Assembly (NCBI RefSeq): GCF_027887165.1 | Contig: NC_077232.1 | Span: 54,422,788 to 54,486,787, forward strand | Direction: 5' to 3' | Source of the DNA: Monodelphis domestica | Taxonomy: Eukaryota; Chordata; Mammalia; Didelphimorphia; Didelphidae | DNA: 64,000 bases | Part shown: one piece after another, positions 12,110 through 22,570 of the stretch | Numbering within the stretch: the stretch's first letter is position 1 | How the letters are laid out: every line of letters begins with the position of its first letter | Made by a program: the position numbers and the translations under genes | The notes under the pieces: model-generated | Told to the model about the DNA's origin: nothing | The model's input: the letters and a program-made list of their open reading frames with translations, nothing else | Databases searched by the model: none

Positions 12110-12320
12110 TGGACTATTCCTTTCTTCTGTAATAAAATATCCTACCTTCTGTCTCTGTGACTTCATAAAGGCTTTTGTCCAAGCCCTCCTCACTCAACAC
12201 TTGGTTGATTCCCTCGCTTAGATCATGCGTCTTCTACTATGAGATCTTTCCTACTTTATTCAGCTGTTAGAAGTCTTTGCCCAGCCAAGTTGCCCCTAAT
12301 TACTTTGCATCTACTTTATT
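12110..12320 (+). repeat. L2 LINE 3' fragment
   Basis: Pyrimidine-rich sequence of the L2 3' region: 'gtccaagccctcctcactca', then 'cccctaattactttgcatct'. The terminal tail is missing. Confidence 0.5.
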
Positions 12321-12339
12321 TTCTAATTTTTTTATACCC

Positions 12340-12445
12340 TTACCTTCTACCTTAGTATCATTTGTAAGATACAAGAGTAGAAAGGACCAGGTAAATGGGG
12401 TTAAGTGACTTGCCCAGGGTCATACAGTTCAGGAGAGTCTTAGAC
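12340..12445 (-). repeat. Group 1 marsupial SINE fragment
   Basis: Reverse of the SINE 3' half: 'taccttctaccttagtatca' and 'gttaagtgacttgcccaggg'. Confidence 0.6.
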
Positions 12446-12514
12446 TAGTAGTTTATATTTTCTAACATGTGCATATGTTATTTTCACCCAAAAGACTCTA
12501 AATCCTTCCTCTCC

Positions 12515-12620
12515 TTTCAGACAATTACTTAAGGGAGAGGATATTTTGACTGCTGTCATAATAGACAAGGGAATCACTCCATTATCTGGAATACCCAAGT
12601 GCATAGATTATTTTGTTTGT
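12515..12620 (+). repeat. Unclassified repeat, copy 2 of a local pair
   Basis: Partner of 10905-11010, about 1.6 kb away in the same orientation. The alignment is recognisable over roughly 95 bases. Confidence 0.6.
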
Positions 12621-12692
12621 TTTCGTTTTTGTCTTTGAATCCTGCCAGGCATAGGATAGGTAGTTCATAACCAGTGACCCCAAAGTCTCAGT

Positions 12693-13246
12693 GTTTTTTT
12701 TCTGTTTTTTTTTTTTTATTTTTGGTTATAATACTCACTTTAACTCCCTCCCACCCCTCCACCCACCCTTACCATAGCCAACGCACAATTTCACTGGGTA
12801 TTACTTGTGTACTTGATCAGAACTTATTTCCTTGTTGTTGTTTGCACTAGGATGTTCATTTAGAGTCTACATCCCCAATCATATCCCCTTGATCCATATA
12901 TTCAAGCAGTTGTTTTTCTTCAGTGTTTTTACTCTCACAGTGTTTCCTATGAACGTGGATAGTGGTTCTTCTTGTAGATCCCTCCAGGTTGTTCAGGATC
13001 ACTGCATTGCCACTAATGGAGAAGTCCATTACATTCAATTATACCACAGTGTATTAGTCTCTGTGTACAATGTTCTCCTGGTTCTGCTCCTCTCACTCTG
13101 CATCACTTCCTGGAGGTCTTCCCAGTTCACATGGAATCCCTCCAGTTCATTATTCCTTTGAGCACAATAGTATTCCATCACCAACATATACCACAATTTG
13201 TTCAGTCATTCCCCAATTGATGGGCATCCTCTCATTTTCCAATATT
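12693..13246 (-). mobile_element. L1 3' end, 5'-truncated
   Basis: A poly-T run at 12693-12720 is the A-tail in reverse. The L1 3' UTR and the ORF2 C-terminus follow. The translated minus strand near 13000-13200 carries the same motifs as the copies at 14, 35.4 and 47 kb. Imperfect flanks 'ctcagtgtttt' and 'cttagtggtttt' may be a decayed target-site duplication. Confidence 0.85.
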
Positions 13247-13474
13247 TCTTAGTGGTTTTAAACAATTAAAGCTCTTGATGCACCCTATATTTGTTCAATT
13301 GAATTAAATGTGAGCAACAAACAAATCTGTTTTTCCTCAGCATTATTAATATGCCAAATGCCTATAACTATGTCTTTGAAAGAATTTCAGGTAAAGAAAC
13401 TCCTTCTGTCAAAGAGATCATGTCCATGATTAACTCGTCTCCAAAGAAGTGATTTGTCCACATGGTGACTGTGT

Positions 13475-14170
13475 CAGAGACAAGTTTTTATTTTTTATTT
13501 AAAATTTTTTATTTAATTAATTAATTTAGAATTTTTCCATGGTTACAAGATTCATGTTCTTTCCCTCCTCTCCTCCCCCCTTATCCCATAAGCAGTTCCA
13601 CTGGATTATACATATATCATTGATCAAGACCTATATGCATATTATTATTTTTTTATTTGGTTGATTTTGAACCTATTTCCATATTATTGATATTTGCACC
13701 AGGGTGATCATCTAGAGTCTACATCCCCAATCATATCCCCTTCAACACACATGATCAAGCAGTTGATTTTCTTCTGTGTTTCTACTCCCACAGTTCTTTC
13801 TCTGGATGTGGATAGCTTCTTTCTTGTAAGTCCCTCAGAATTGTCCTGGATCATTGCATTGCTGCTAGTAGAGAAGCCCATTATGTTGGATTGTACCACA
13901 GTGTATCAGTCTCTGTGTACAATGTTCTCCTGCTTCTGCTCCTTTCACTCTGCATCACTTCCTGGAGGTTGTTCCAGACTCCATGGAATTCCTCCACTAT
14001 TATTCCTTTGAGTGCAATAGTATTCCATCAGCAACATATACCACAATTTGTTCAGCCATTCCCCAATTGAAGGGCATCCCCCCATTTTCCAATTTTTTGC
14101 CATCACAAAGAGCACAGCTATGAATATTCCTGTACAAGTCTTTTTTCTTATTACCAGAGACAAGTTTTTA
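13475..14170 (-). mobile_element. L1 3' end with perfect 16-bp duplications
   Basis: The body at 13491-14154 starts with a T-rich tail and the 'ttatttaattaattaattta' 3' UTR motif and runs into the ORF2 C-terminus. Identical 16-base copies of 'cagagacaagttttta' flank it at 13475-13490 and 14155-14170. This is a clean target-primed insertion, truncated at its 5' end. Confidence 0.95.
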
Positions 14171-15099
14171 AACCTGTTTTCCTGACACTAGGACCAGCAC
14201 TCCTACCATTATATTACAGCCGCTCTTATTTATCTCCAAATAAAATGAATTTTGTGGTGTAATTTTGTTAGTATATCACATTGTGCCAGTCAAATGAAAC
14301 ATTACAGTTGGTAATTCCAATCTGTTTACTTGCAAAATACAGAGGCTACAGGTATTTGGTGTCTGCTACATATGCAAACACTTAACATTAGGAAAATAAA
14401 TTGCTTTTTCACTCCTTCCCTCTTTCTCCTTTCTAAGTGGCAGGACTGTAACAATTCTGTCAAAATGAGCCTCTTAATTATGGGACCTTGGCAATAGGAA
14501 GTTATTAATGTAGATGAAACTGTTGACATATTACAACCGAATTGCCATGGAATGAACTGTTGAATCAGCACTGGAACAGAGAATGAGTACTTTCCAAATA
14601 TGATGGACCATCATGAACAAAAGACGATTAGCATAATTGTTAAAATGGCATCTTTTACAATTTATTTTATTTTTTCTGGGAAGGCTGCCACACAAGATGT
14701 GGTGGCCCTGAACTCTGCCATACTAAAGATGGTGACAGGCTACAAACAGTAGATTTGAGCATTCTGCTCTTTAAAAGAGGTGGCTGGTTTCTAGGACAAT
14801 AATTATGAGCTTGAAAAATATGCTATGAGGCTTGGTTTCACCCACTTGATCCAAGGGCAAAATCAAGGCTAGATTCCCATACAAGAGAATCACATCATGC
14901 TTTGCACTTAATTGGGGGTTTAGTATATGCTTATTAAATTGGAATTGCTGGGCCCAAATGCACTCAATTCAACTGAAAAATCTGTCCAGAACCTTTATGT
15001 AGAACTCTTTTAATAGATATTTTGTGGATTATACAATTCTTGTGAGCCTTGGACTTTTTCTCAAGGTCTTTTCTTTCTTTATCTTTATTGATTGTTTCT
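14171..15099. other. Unassigned, repeat-poor stretch
   Basis: About 930 bases without a recognised element. Composition is balanced, with several AT-rich homeodomain-like words ('cttaattatggg', 'gcacttaattggg'). Weak candidate for conserved non-coding DNA; no coding signal. Confidence 0.35.
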
Positions 15100-15240
15100 T
15101 CTGATTTTCTCTTTCCCACCTATTCATATAGCACAGCCATCCCTTCAAGTCCTAGTTCAAATCTTGCCAACTCTGTGAAGTCTTAATTGCTTGTGATAAT
15201 CTCTCTATTCTCTAATTCCATTTGCAATTATCCAGGAAAT
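15100..15240 (+). repeat. L2 LINE 3' fragment
   Basis: 'ttcaagtcctagttcaaatc' and 'aactctgtgaagtcttaatt' match the L2 3' region's 'tcaaggcccagctcaaat...tgaagcctt' arrangement. Confidence 0.6.
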
Positions 15241-15277
15241 ATGGCTTTCCTGTTAGCACTGACCCCCCCCCCATAAT

Positions 15278-15317
15278 AAGAAGCAAGCTGGCAGAGTGGA
15301 TAGAATGTTACATTTGG
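15278..15317 (+). repeat. SINE head fragment
   Basis: 'ggcagagtggatagaatgtt' followed by 'ggatttg' resembles the tRNA-like head of the local SINEs; truncated. Confidence 0.45.
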
Positions 15318-16130
15318 ATTTGTCCAGTCAACAAACATTTGTTAAGTGCCTACTATGTCCCAGGTCCCAAGTTAAGTTCTGAAGTTACAAAGAAAATTTT
15401 AAAAAAATTACCCTGATCTGGAGGATATCACAAGTCTGCCAGAAGAGACAGTATATAAATAGCTACAGACAAGCAAACTATATGCAAGATAAATTAAAGA
15501 TAATCAATAGAGATTATCCAGCATTAAAGGAGAGAGGGAAAGGTTTCTTATATAATTTGGGATTTTAGGTGAGCCTTAAAGGAATCCAGGGAAGTTAGGA
15601 GGAAAGAGATGAGGAGGGAATGTGTTCTAGGAATAGGATAAGGCCAGTGAAAATGCTAGGAATTGGGAGGGAGGGGGTTATTCAAAGAAAAGCAGGGAAG
15701 CCAGTGATGCTGAATTGCAGAGTACATGGTATATGTGCCCTTGGGATGATGGGTGTATGGTGGGACATCTAACAGGGAAGAAGACTAGAGAAGTAAAGGA
15801 GGACCAGATTATCAAGGTTCTTGGATCCTAAACAAGATTTTATATTTGATTCTGGAGGTGATGGAGAACTTTGGAGTTTTTTGATAGCTGAACGAAAAAT
15901 AGACTGGAATGGGGAAAGATGTGGGACAATGGAGACCAACCAATTGTCTAGATGGTGAAAGAATAAGAGTCCACAGAGTGGTAACAGTGTTAAAGGAGAG
16001 AAAGGTACATATACTAAAGTTATTTTCAAGGTAGAATAATCAGGCTTTGACAAAGAATTCGATAAGGAGGGTGAGAATGAGTTGAGAGTGACATGAAGGT
16101 TTTGAATCTGATTGACTGGGAGGCTACAAA
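15318..16130 (-). repeat. Long L2-like repeat
   Basis: Starts 'tcaacaaacatttgttaagt' and 'gcctactatgtcccaggt', the reverse of an L2-type tail, and continues through purine-rich interior blocks ('gccagtgaaaatgctaggaa', 'ttgattctggaggtgatgga') shared with copies at 43.8 and 24.3 kb. I recall this as L2-related, but the class of the interior is not certain. Confidence 0.65.
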
Positions 16131-16134
16131 TCTT

Positions 16135-16320
16135 ACCTCTGAGATGTAGTGCTTATGTGTTCAATGACAAGTATTTTAACTTTACCTGGTTTCAGTTTTT
16201 GCCTCTGCAAAATAGAGATGGCAATGCCTCAAGTATCAAATTTCATAGTTATTTGGGGGCTTGAATTAGAATAAATGCTTTGTGCATATTGGCTATAAAT
16301 ACTATTATCATACCCTCTTC
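16135..16320 (+). repeat. CORE-SINE/MIR
   Basis: 'ttttaactttacctggtttc' and 'tttttgcctctgcaaaatag', then 'gaataaatgctttgtgcata'. Old. Confidence 0.5.
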
Positions 16321-16339
16321 TTCATTGTCTCCTGTTTTT

Positions 16340-16455
16340 TTTTCTCCCTTCAATTAAACTATAAACTACTTCCAGTTAGGGAACACTATCTATATCTTTT
16401 TAGTAGCTTCAAAGCATAGTGAATAGCACAGTCATAGGTACAGAAGAAGTTGCAC
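16340..16455 (+). repeat. L2 LINE 3' scrap
   Basis: 'aattaaactataaactactt' and 'ccagttagggaacactatct' resemble the 'actgtaagctccttgagggcaggga' part of the L2 tail. Confidence 0.45.
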
Positions 16456-16629
16456 ATTAAAGTTCATTTATGTATCTTTCCTTTATCAGCTTCCTTTGAA
16501 ATAGAAAAAGATTGGGGTCTATCCAAAATATTCTTTCAATAATCCATAAGATTTATTTCTATAACCTCCATCTTTAGGGTTCATGCCTTTTTTTGTTCTT
16601 TTACTCACAACCTTCTTTTTTTCTTTGTC

Positions 16630-16720
16630 CTTTCTTAGACTTCTAAAGGACCTTAGAAGTTTTCTAGTCCAACTTCCTCAGTTTATAGTTAAGAATATTG
16701 AGACCCAGAGGGTATAGCTG
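16630..16720 (-). repeat. THER/MIR3-type SINE fragment
   Basis: 'aaaggaccttagaagttttc', 'tagtccaacttcctcagttt', 'attgagacccagaggg' in the reversed arrangement. Confidence 0.6.
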
Positions 16721-16815
16721 AGTGACTGTGAGCAAGTCACTTAACCTCATTTGCCTAGCCTTTGCCCTTTTATCTTAGAGTTATTACTAAGACAGAAAGC
16801 AAAGATTAAAAAAAA
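16718..16815 (+). repeat. Group 1 SINE, 3' half
   Basis: 'gactgtgagcaagtcactta', 'catttgcctagcctttgccc', 'cttagagttattactaagac', then an A-rich tail. Confidence 0.75.
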
Positions 16816-16909
16816 GATCATTTACTAAGAACCTACTCTGTTGCCTTAGGTCACATAGTCAGACCATTTCTAGAAGATTTACCATACTTTGCATACTTCA
16901 TTCCATTGA

Positions 16910-17200
16910 AGCCCAATATTAACCCTGTGATTGAGGGACTTGAGATATTATTATCCCCATTTTACAGATGGAAGGACCTGAGGTTAAGTAGCACTATATC
17001 ACACAGGTTCAGAGTTTCACATACAACCCTATTTATTCCACTGTGTATTCGGAAGGACTCATTTTTGATGCTGTTTATTAAGGTCAGCATTAATTTTTTA
17101 ATGAAAGGTTAAGTGATGTGCCCTTGATGACATAAACAGTTACTGAGATCTGATTTGAAGTTAAGTCCAATCCTGAGATCTGGTCCTATGTTATGTTACA
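16910..17200 (-). repeat. MIR-type SINE pieces
   Basis: 'ttattatccccattttacag' and 'atggaaggacctgaggttaa' are the MIR core in reverse. A second piece from 17100 ('ggttaagtgatgtgcccttg') is another reversed SINE. Confidence 0.6.
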
Positions 17201-18747
17201 TTGCCTCTCAAGAATATAAGTTTTTTGGATCTTAGTCTAACAATCAATCCATTTTAGAGGCAGGTAGCTTGCTTAGCAAAGCAAACCTTTGTATTTTAAT
17301 TATATCTTTGAATGTTCCACAATGGCCTTATTCTTCTTCTGTCTTCCTATATTGGCTTTTAATAATAAATTATTATTGTATTGAATAGAGCTGGTATTGG
17401 AGTAGTAGAATATAGACCTTTTCCCTCTATTCATTTGTGTCACAAAAAAGGGTGTTAGAAAAAGACAAAATCTTCTCATTTTCCTAAAAGCTAATGCATA
17501 CCCCATTGGAGAAGACCTGAATAGAATCCAAAATGAGAGCATGTTAACAGATTCTATATGGAAATGTATGTTTTGACCTGAAACCTATACATTGTCTTCT
17601 GCCATGAAATCAACCAATTTATGAATTATACCATTGTTAAGCCTTCTACTCTCAAGGCTATGATTTAAGCAAGATCTCCCACTTTAATAACATGTATTAA
17701 GTAATTAGCATATGAAATTCATTTGCAATTCACATCAGGTTGCTGGTCTCAACCCTTCAGATTCTTGAGAGCTCCAATCAATGTTTGCTTAAACAAACAG
17801 AAAGCAATAATAAAATAATTATTTTCCTGACACAGTAACTTACAAAGAAATACAGTCCATGAATTTACTATTAGTTTTCCAATCATTTTGGACATAGACA
17901 GGAGTTCAGACTTGAACCCTAAGCAAAAGATAGTTTATTTGACATTCTAGTAACTAGATGACAGTCGCACATTAAAGTGCAAAGGTTTGTTTTGGGTTTT
18001 GTTTTAGCCCCCCCCCCCCAAGTGATTACAATAAATATGGTAATTTTCTATTAAAAGACTCACAACCAGATCTGGTAACCAAGAGCTTACTGTAGTGTGT
18101 GCTTCCAACCATCTCCTTCCAAGATTTCAGGTTCACAGATAAATGCTGCTGAGCTGGGGCAGGTGTGTTCAGCAGGCATCTCAGCTGTGTTACACCTGCT
18201 GACAGATACAGTTTTTTACTGAAAGGCATCAGTGGCTTGTCTCTCCACAGTGGGAGGCAAGTGGAAAGTCTTCAGAGATGAATTAGTAACCTTAAACTGC
18301 CTTATTAGCTTTCATCTCTCCATTGAACAGATTGGTCCCAATTTAGACAAGATTAAGATTTTCAAAGAATTTCTCCAGATCTGCTGCCCTTTGGAGCTTA
18401 GCAGTTTGCACATGTGACACATCAAGTTGGTCCCCCATTCCCTTTCAGGTAGCTCACAGATCATGCTATGTAGGGATAAGCTTCTGAAGGGCAACTGCTA
18501 AGGAAAATTGCATTTTAGACTCCACTGAACTAGGCTGCCTAACCTTTCCCATTGACTGGTGTTTCTGATGGAATTAATAATACTAATGAATCTAATAAAA
18601 ATAAATGACATATAGTACTACTAGGTATCTAAAATATATAAAGATTATTTTTTCAACAGGATAACTTGGGAAGGTTATTGACTTCTAAGGGTCCCTCCTA
18701 GATAAGCAAGAATCTTTTAGAGGAAGAAAAGGAGATGCATAACAGGA
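17201..18747. other. Unassigned, repeat-poor stretch
   Basis: No repeat recognised apart from a poly-C run at 18008-18019. The interval 18030-18550 is the most complex and least AT-rich part; it has an acceptor-like 'tctctccacag' at about 18240 but no sustained reading frame beyond about 60 codons. Possible conserved non-coding block; unproven. Confidence 0.35.
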
Positions 18748-18749
18748 GG

Positions 18750-18860
18750 CAGTGTGGTATAATAACAACACTGTACTTTGGAGTTAGTGGACCTGGTTTC
18801 AAGTTCTGATTCTATTACTTATCTCATTGGGTAAGTTATCAGCCAGTCAAAAACCCCTCA
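18750..18860 (+). repeat. MIR-type SINE, 5' part
   Basis: 'gcagtgtggtataataacaa' and 'gagttagtggacctggtttc' give the forward MIR head; cut off by the next SINE. Confidence 0.55.
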
Positions 18861-18867
18861 TTTATGG

Positions 18868-19045
18868 GGCAAGTCAATGATACAGTGGATATAGCACTAG
18901 ACCTGGAGTTTTGAGGACCTGGGTTTGAATTTGACTGTAGACACTTCCTAGCTGTGTGACTGAGGGAAAATCACTTAACCCTGTTTGCCTAGCCCTTGTC
19001 CTTCTATCTTAGAGTAGTGGCTAAGGCACAAAACAATTTAAAAAT
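18868..19045 (+). mobile_element. Group 1 marsupial SINE
   Basis: 'atgatacagtggatatagca' head, 'gaggacctgggtttgaattt', 'tagctgtgtgactgagggaa', then 'agcccttgtccttctatctt' and 'agagtagtggctaaggcaca'. The A-rich tail is short. Confidence 0.8.
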
Positions 19046-19047
19046 TA

Positions 19048-19140
19048 TTAAGCACCCATCCTGTCACAAGGAGTAAACATACAAAAATAAAGACGGTTAT
19101 TGACCTCAGGGAGTTTCCAGCAAAATCTAAGGGGAGGGGG
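19048..19140 (-). repeat. L2-like tail fragment
   Basis: 'aagcacccatcctgtcacaa' and 'ttattgacctcagggagttt' resemble the reversed tail 'agcacctactatgtgcc...ctcaaggagct'. Confidence 0.45.
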
Positions 19141-19429
19141 AGACCATACACAAAAGGAAGATGAAAAGGGGGAGCAGAAAAAGTACCCAGAGAAATCCAA
19201 AAGCAGTTCAGCTGATGGGAAATGGAGAGAAAAAATGAACAGAGCTCCATTTTTAGCTAGAGGCATGGGAACCCATGGTTCTGCCCTCTAGCCAGAGGGT
19301 TTGCTCAGATGGACAAAGGGGTCTGATAAAATATGGATACCTGGAAGACATAGTCTTGTTGCAAATGAGATTTTCAAATGATGATTTTTTGGGAGAAGGA
19401 AGGCATGTTGGAGAGTACCAGAGAAAGTC

Positions 19430-19496
19430 AAACACCAAGTAGTTGATATTAAATCTAAGACCCTCAGATTCCTAATCTCTAAAATGAAGGGGCAAT
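19430..19496 (+). repeat. CORE-SINE, left part
   Basis: 'ctcagattcctaatctctaa' and 'aatgaaggggc' are the middle of a CORE-SINE that resumes at 19758 after a younger SINE. Confidence 0.5.
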
Positions 19497-19757
19497 ACAA
19501 TGAGGCAGCCAAGTGGTGAGGTGGATAGCACATCATGCCTAGAGTCAGGAAGATCCACTTCAAATTCAACTTCAGATACTTACTAGTTGTGTGATCCTGA
19601 GCAAGTCACTTAACCCCTATTTGCCTCAGTTCCTCATCTATAAAATGGAGATACACTGAGAAAGAAATGGCAAACCAGTCCAGTATCTTTGCCAAGAAAA
19701 TCCAATGGACAAATCCATGGGGGCACGAAGAATTGGACATGATTGAACATTAACCAA
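19497..19757 (+). mobile_element. RTE-tailed CORE-SINE
   Basis: Group 2 SINE: 'gaggcagccaagtggtgagg' head, 'cctgagcaagtcacttaacc', 'gcctcagttcctcatctata', 'aagaaatggcaaaccagtcc', and the RTE-like tail 'gcacgaagaattggacatga'. Similar 'aaatga(a)gggg' words on both sides suggest a target-site duplication. Confidence 0.85.
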
Positions 19758-19815
19758 ATGAGGGAGAGTGGACTCTATCATCTTTTCAGCTCAAAATCTA
19801 TGATTCTGTTTTCTT
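19758..19815 (+). repeat. CORE-SINE, right part
   Basis: 'gagtggactctatcatcttt' and 'cagctcaaaatctatgattc' complete the CORE-SINE begun at 19430. Confidence 0.5.
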
Positions 19816-19904
19816 AACAAATAATATTATTGGTAAATCTCATGTTTCAGGACGTATGTGACATCACTTAGTCATGCTTCTCTATAGAAAAACATTTCAG
19901 GGTA

Positions 19905-20130
19905 TTGTCCATCCATCTTCATTGCTGACTATCAAGATCTTTATGTCTCTACAAGACTCAGTTCAGGTTCCACCTTCTCCATGAAACCTTCCTTGATTTC
20001 TCTAGTTCCTAATACTTGCTTCCTTCTTTTATCTTATGTTATGTTTAGCTGTATGCATGCTTTTATGCCAATCTCCCAGAGATGACTATAAGATGTTTGT
20101 ATAAGGTTTTTTGTTTTGTTTTTACCATTA
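19905..20130 (+). repeat. L2 LINE 3' fragment
   Basis: 'caagactcagttcaggttcc', 'accttctccatgaaaccttc' and 'cttgatttctctagttccta' match the L2 3' region closely. Confidence 0.75.
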
Positions 20131-20962
20131 GTAACTAGTGCTTTATAAACAATAGGAGGGTGATAAGAGTTTGACAAATTGATTTTCAAAATCAGTAGGG
20201 TTGCTGGATCTATTTCATATAACTAGTTAATTTTTTTAAAGACCTCAACTTATATTAGTATCTTGGCCCACCTGGCTGTGCCCAGGGTTGCTATACAGGG
20301 AATCAGTTATCTCCCATGGCATAGTCATCTTCCAGTTTTAGGAAGGGAAGATCATGATGAACTTATCAAGAGCCCAAGGCTCACCACCTTTCTAAATAGG
20401 GGAGGAAGTGAAGATAATCCCTATTATAATGTAAATCTAATTCTTTTAGCCTTTAAATTGTCCAAATTAAATTCTCAGAGACTGAAAAAATCCAACAACT
20501 ATTCTTTAATGGGTTTTGTGGGTTTGGATCCTTTTACCCTTGTAAACAACTTCATATTTTCATTCTTGATATGTTTCTTCAAAACACATTAACAATTCAG
20601 TTGATTTTGAATGGGACTAGTGTTTTTCTACTCTGGGTAGGGTTGACTTGCCCATTCACAGGCATTTATTAGTCTCTGTGGTATTACCAACAACCCTATT
20701 TACCCTAAGAACCTAGTCCTGGCTAGTCCCAGACACACTGTAGCAGTTGTACATTCTACTCACTGCCAAAGTGGAAATAACTCTCTATGATTTTCATAGT
20801 ATTGCCAATCTTTGATGTCTCCAACTCTGCCTCTCATTGGGCAAGTGTGTCAGTGAGATTAAAAGTGATAATGCAGATTTACACAATTAGAATTATGCTT
20901 GTGCCCCCATCTATTCAGATACCCCTCCTCTCTGAATCCTACTGCATCACATTCATTCTTGG
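20131..20962. other. Unassigned stretch, no gene seen
   Basis: No repeat recognised. A 109-codon plus-strand frame at 20263-20592 has no recognised domain and ends in an ordinary AT-rich composition; treated as chance. Confidence 0.4.
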
Positions 20963-21090
20963 GCAGGGAGATGGTACAATGGATAGAGTGCCAAGTCTGG
21001 AATACAGCTAGTAAGTGTCTGAGGCTAGATTTGAATTGAGTTCTTTCTGACTTGGGGATTAACATTCTATCCACTGGGCCATTTAGTGAA
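20963..21090. repeat. Fold-back SINE (head-to-head inverted)
   Basis: Begins as a forward SINE head ('ggtacaatggatagagtgcc') and, after about 15 bases, switches to a reversed SINE ('gctagtaagtgtctgaggct', 'tttctgacttggggatt') ending in a reversed head ('cattctatccactgggcca'). The ends can pair as an imperfect hairpin. Confidence 0.6.
21001..21011. other. Centre of the fold-back SINE
   Basis: Approximate switch point between forward and reversed SINE arms; see the 20963-21090 entry. Confidence 0.4.
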
Positions 21091-21179
21091 AGAAGAGGAA
21101 AAAAGAGGGAAAGAAGCCTTGTTAAACTCTACATAGGCCAGTTTCTACATGAGGGCCAATTGAAATAAAGCATGGCATA

Positions 21180-21300
21180 ATGTAGATAGTGCTGGCCTTT
21201 TGAGTTAAAAGACATAGATTTGGATATTACCTCAAATGTGTGCCCCCTGTGTTTTCATTGACAAATTACTTAATATAGTGCAGCCTCATTTTCCTTCCCT
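21180..21300 (+). repeat. CORE-SINE fragment
   Basis: 'tgtagatagtgctggccttt', 'gttaaaagacatagatttgg', 'attgacaaattacttaatat'. Old and truncated. Confidence 0.5.
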
Positions 21301-21457
21301 TTTTGGTCACTACTTGCAAACCTTGCCACATGCATCCCAGTCATAATCTTGATTTTTTTTCTTCCCCTTCCATCCTCCACTAGAAACTTAGGCATTAATG
21401 CTTTAACCTTACTGGCTCTAATAGTGAGTCTTTTACATTACCTTGGCCAGAACCAGG

Positions 21458-21835
21458 ATTCTCTCTGTCTCCCTCTCTCTCTATCTCTGTTCATCTCTCC
21501 CTCTTTCTTTATCTCCTTTTCTTTCTATCTGTATTTCTCTGTCTCTCTGTCTCTCTCTCTCCATTTCTGTTTATCTCTCCCTCTCTATTCATCTGTTTCC
21601 CTCTCTCCCTCCCCACCTTATCTATTTCTGTCTCTCTCTTTCTCTTTTCTCTGTCTCTCTCTCTCCATCTCTGTTTCTCTCTCCCTCTCTCTTCATCTGT
21701 TTCTCTCTCCCCCTTCATCTGTATTTTTCTCTCCCTCCCTCCCCATTTCTTCCTCTACTCTTCTCTCCATCTCTATTTTCCTCTCTCTCCCCTTTTTCTC
21801 TCTGCTTTCTCTTTTCTTCTTTCTTATTTATAAAT
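21458..21835. repeat. (CT)n pyrimidine-rich tract
   Basis: About 380 bases almost purely C/T on the plus strand, built from CTCTCT, TCCC and TCTG units. It alone creates the serine/leucine-rich plus-strand frames (177 and 132 codons) and the arginine/glutamate-rich minus frame. Not coding. Confidence 0.95.
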
Positions 21836-21859
21836 CGGTAATCATTCCTGTACTATCTA

Positions 21860-21935
21860 CCTCCCAGGTTTGCTACAAATAAAATGCTTTACAAATGTTA
21901 AAGCACATGTAAATGTGAGATATTATTAATGGTGA
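21860..21935 (+). repeat. CORE-SINE tail fragment
   Basis: 'aatgctttacaaatgttaaa' and 'gtgagatattattaatgg' are the L2-type tail of a CORE-SINE without its head; the pyrimidine tract may have displaced the rest. Confidence 0.55.
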
Positions 21936-22439
21936 CATTTGCTACACTTTATACTTGGTTCATATCGTGTATGACTTTTAGCAGTTTGTACAGAATAAAG
22001 CTTGAGGCAGCAGGAATATGCTTTTGTGTTACAATCAAGGAAAAGCTGGCTCAGTGTTCTTTAGTTTGTTATCTATTTCTTTTCCATTATAGCTGTTAGA
22101 TACGTGCTGGAGTTAACATTTATAGTTTGAGAGCAGTTGGGTCAAATGTCCATACTGAGAGCTAAAGTTGAAACTGAATGATGTATAACTTTTCAATTTT
22201 TCACTGCCTATAAATCCCCTTCCAATGTTTTATATCTTACTGGCCTTCAGGAACAAAAGTGTTTCTTGATTCTCCTAATTTACACAAAACTCTTCCACCA
22301 GTGCCTCAACATGGCTTGGACGTAGCTCAGGTTTCTTGACAACTAATCCAGTAGAATGGCTATTCTACCTGTTTTGACCAATCAGGAAAGGTTGAGGGTA
22401 TGCTCCTGGTATACCTTCTGACAATCTTGCTCCTGTCTA
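21936..22439. other. Unassigned stretch
   Basis: No repeat or gene recognised. Confidence 0.35.
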
Positions 22440-22570
22440 CAACTCCACAGGCCAACCCAACTAACAATCATGTTTCTCATAAATGATACTCCATCTTTCA
22501 TTTCTCTGTATTTTTGCAATGACTCTCTCCAATGCTAATAATGTACTCCCTCTTCATCTCTGCCTCTTAG
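22440..22570 (+). repeat. L2 LINE, left part
   Basis: 'ttgcaatgactctctccaat' and 'ctctgcctcttagaatccct' fit the L2 3' region, which resumes at 22810. Confidence 0.5.

Noticed and set aside
12832-13161. Plus-strand 109-codon frame and similar frames at 13694, 35037 and 46837
   Set aside because: They are antisense shadows of the L1 ORF2 C-terminus; their similarity to each other reflects shared L1 sequence.
15769-16053. 94-codon minus-strand frame
   Set aside because: Lies inside the long L2-like repeat; no coding motif.
20263-20592. 109-codon plus-strand frame
   Set aside because: No recognised domain, ordinary composition, no promoter or splice support.
21349-21882. 177-codon plus-strand open frame and overlapping 132-codon frame
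   Set aside because: Made entirely by the CT-rich tract; serine/leucine repeats in all frames, no domain.
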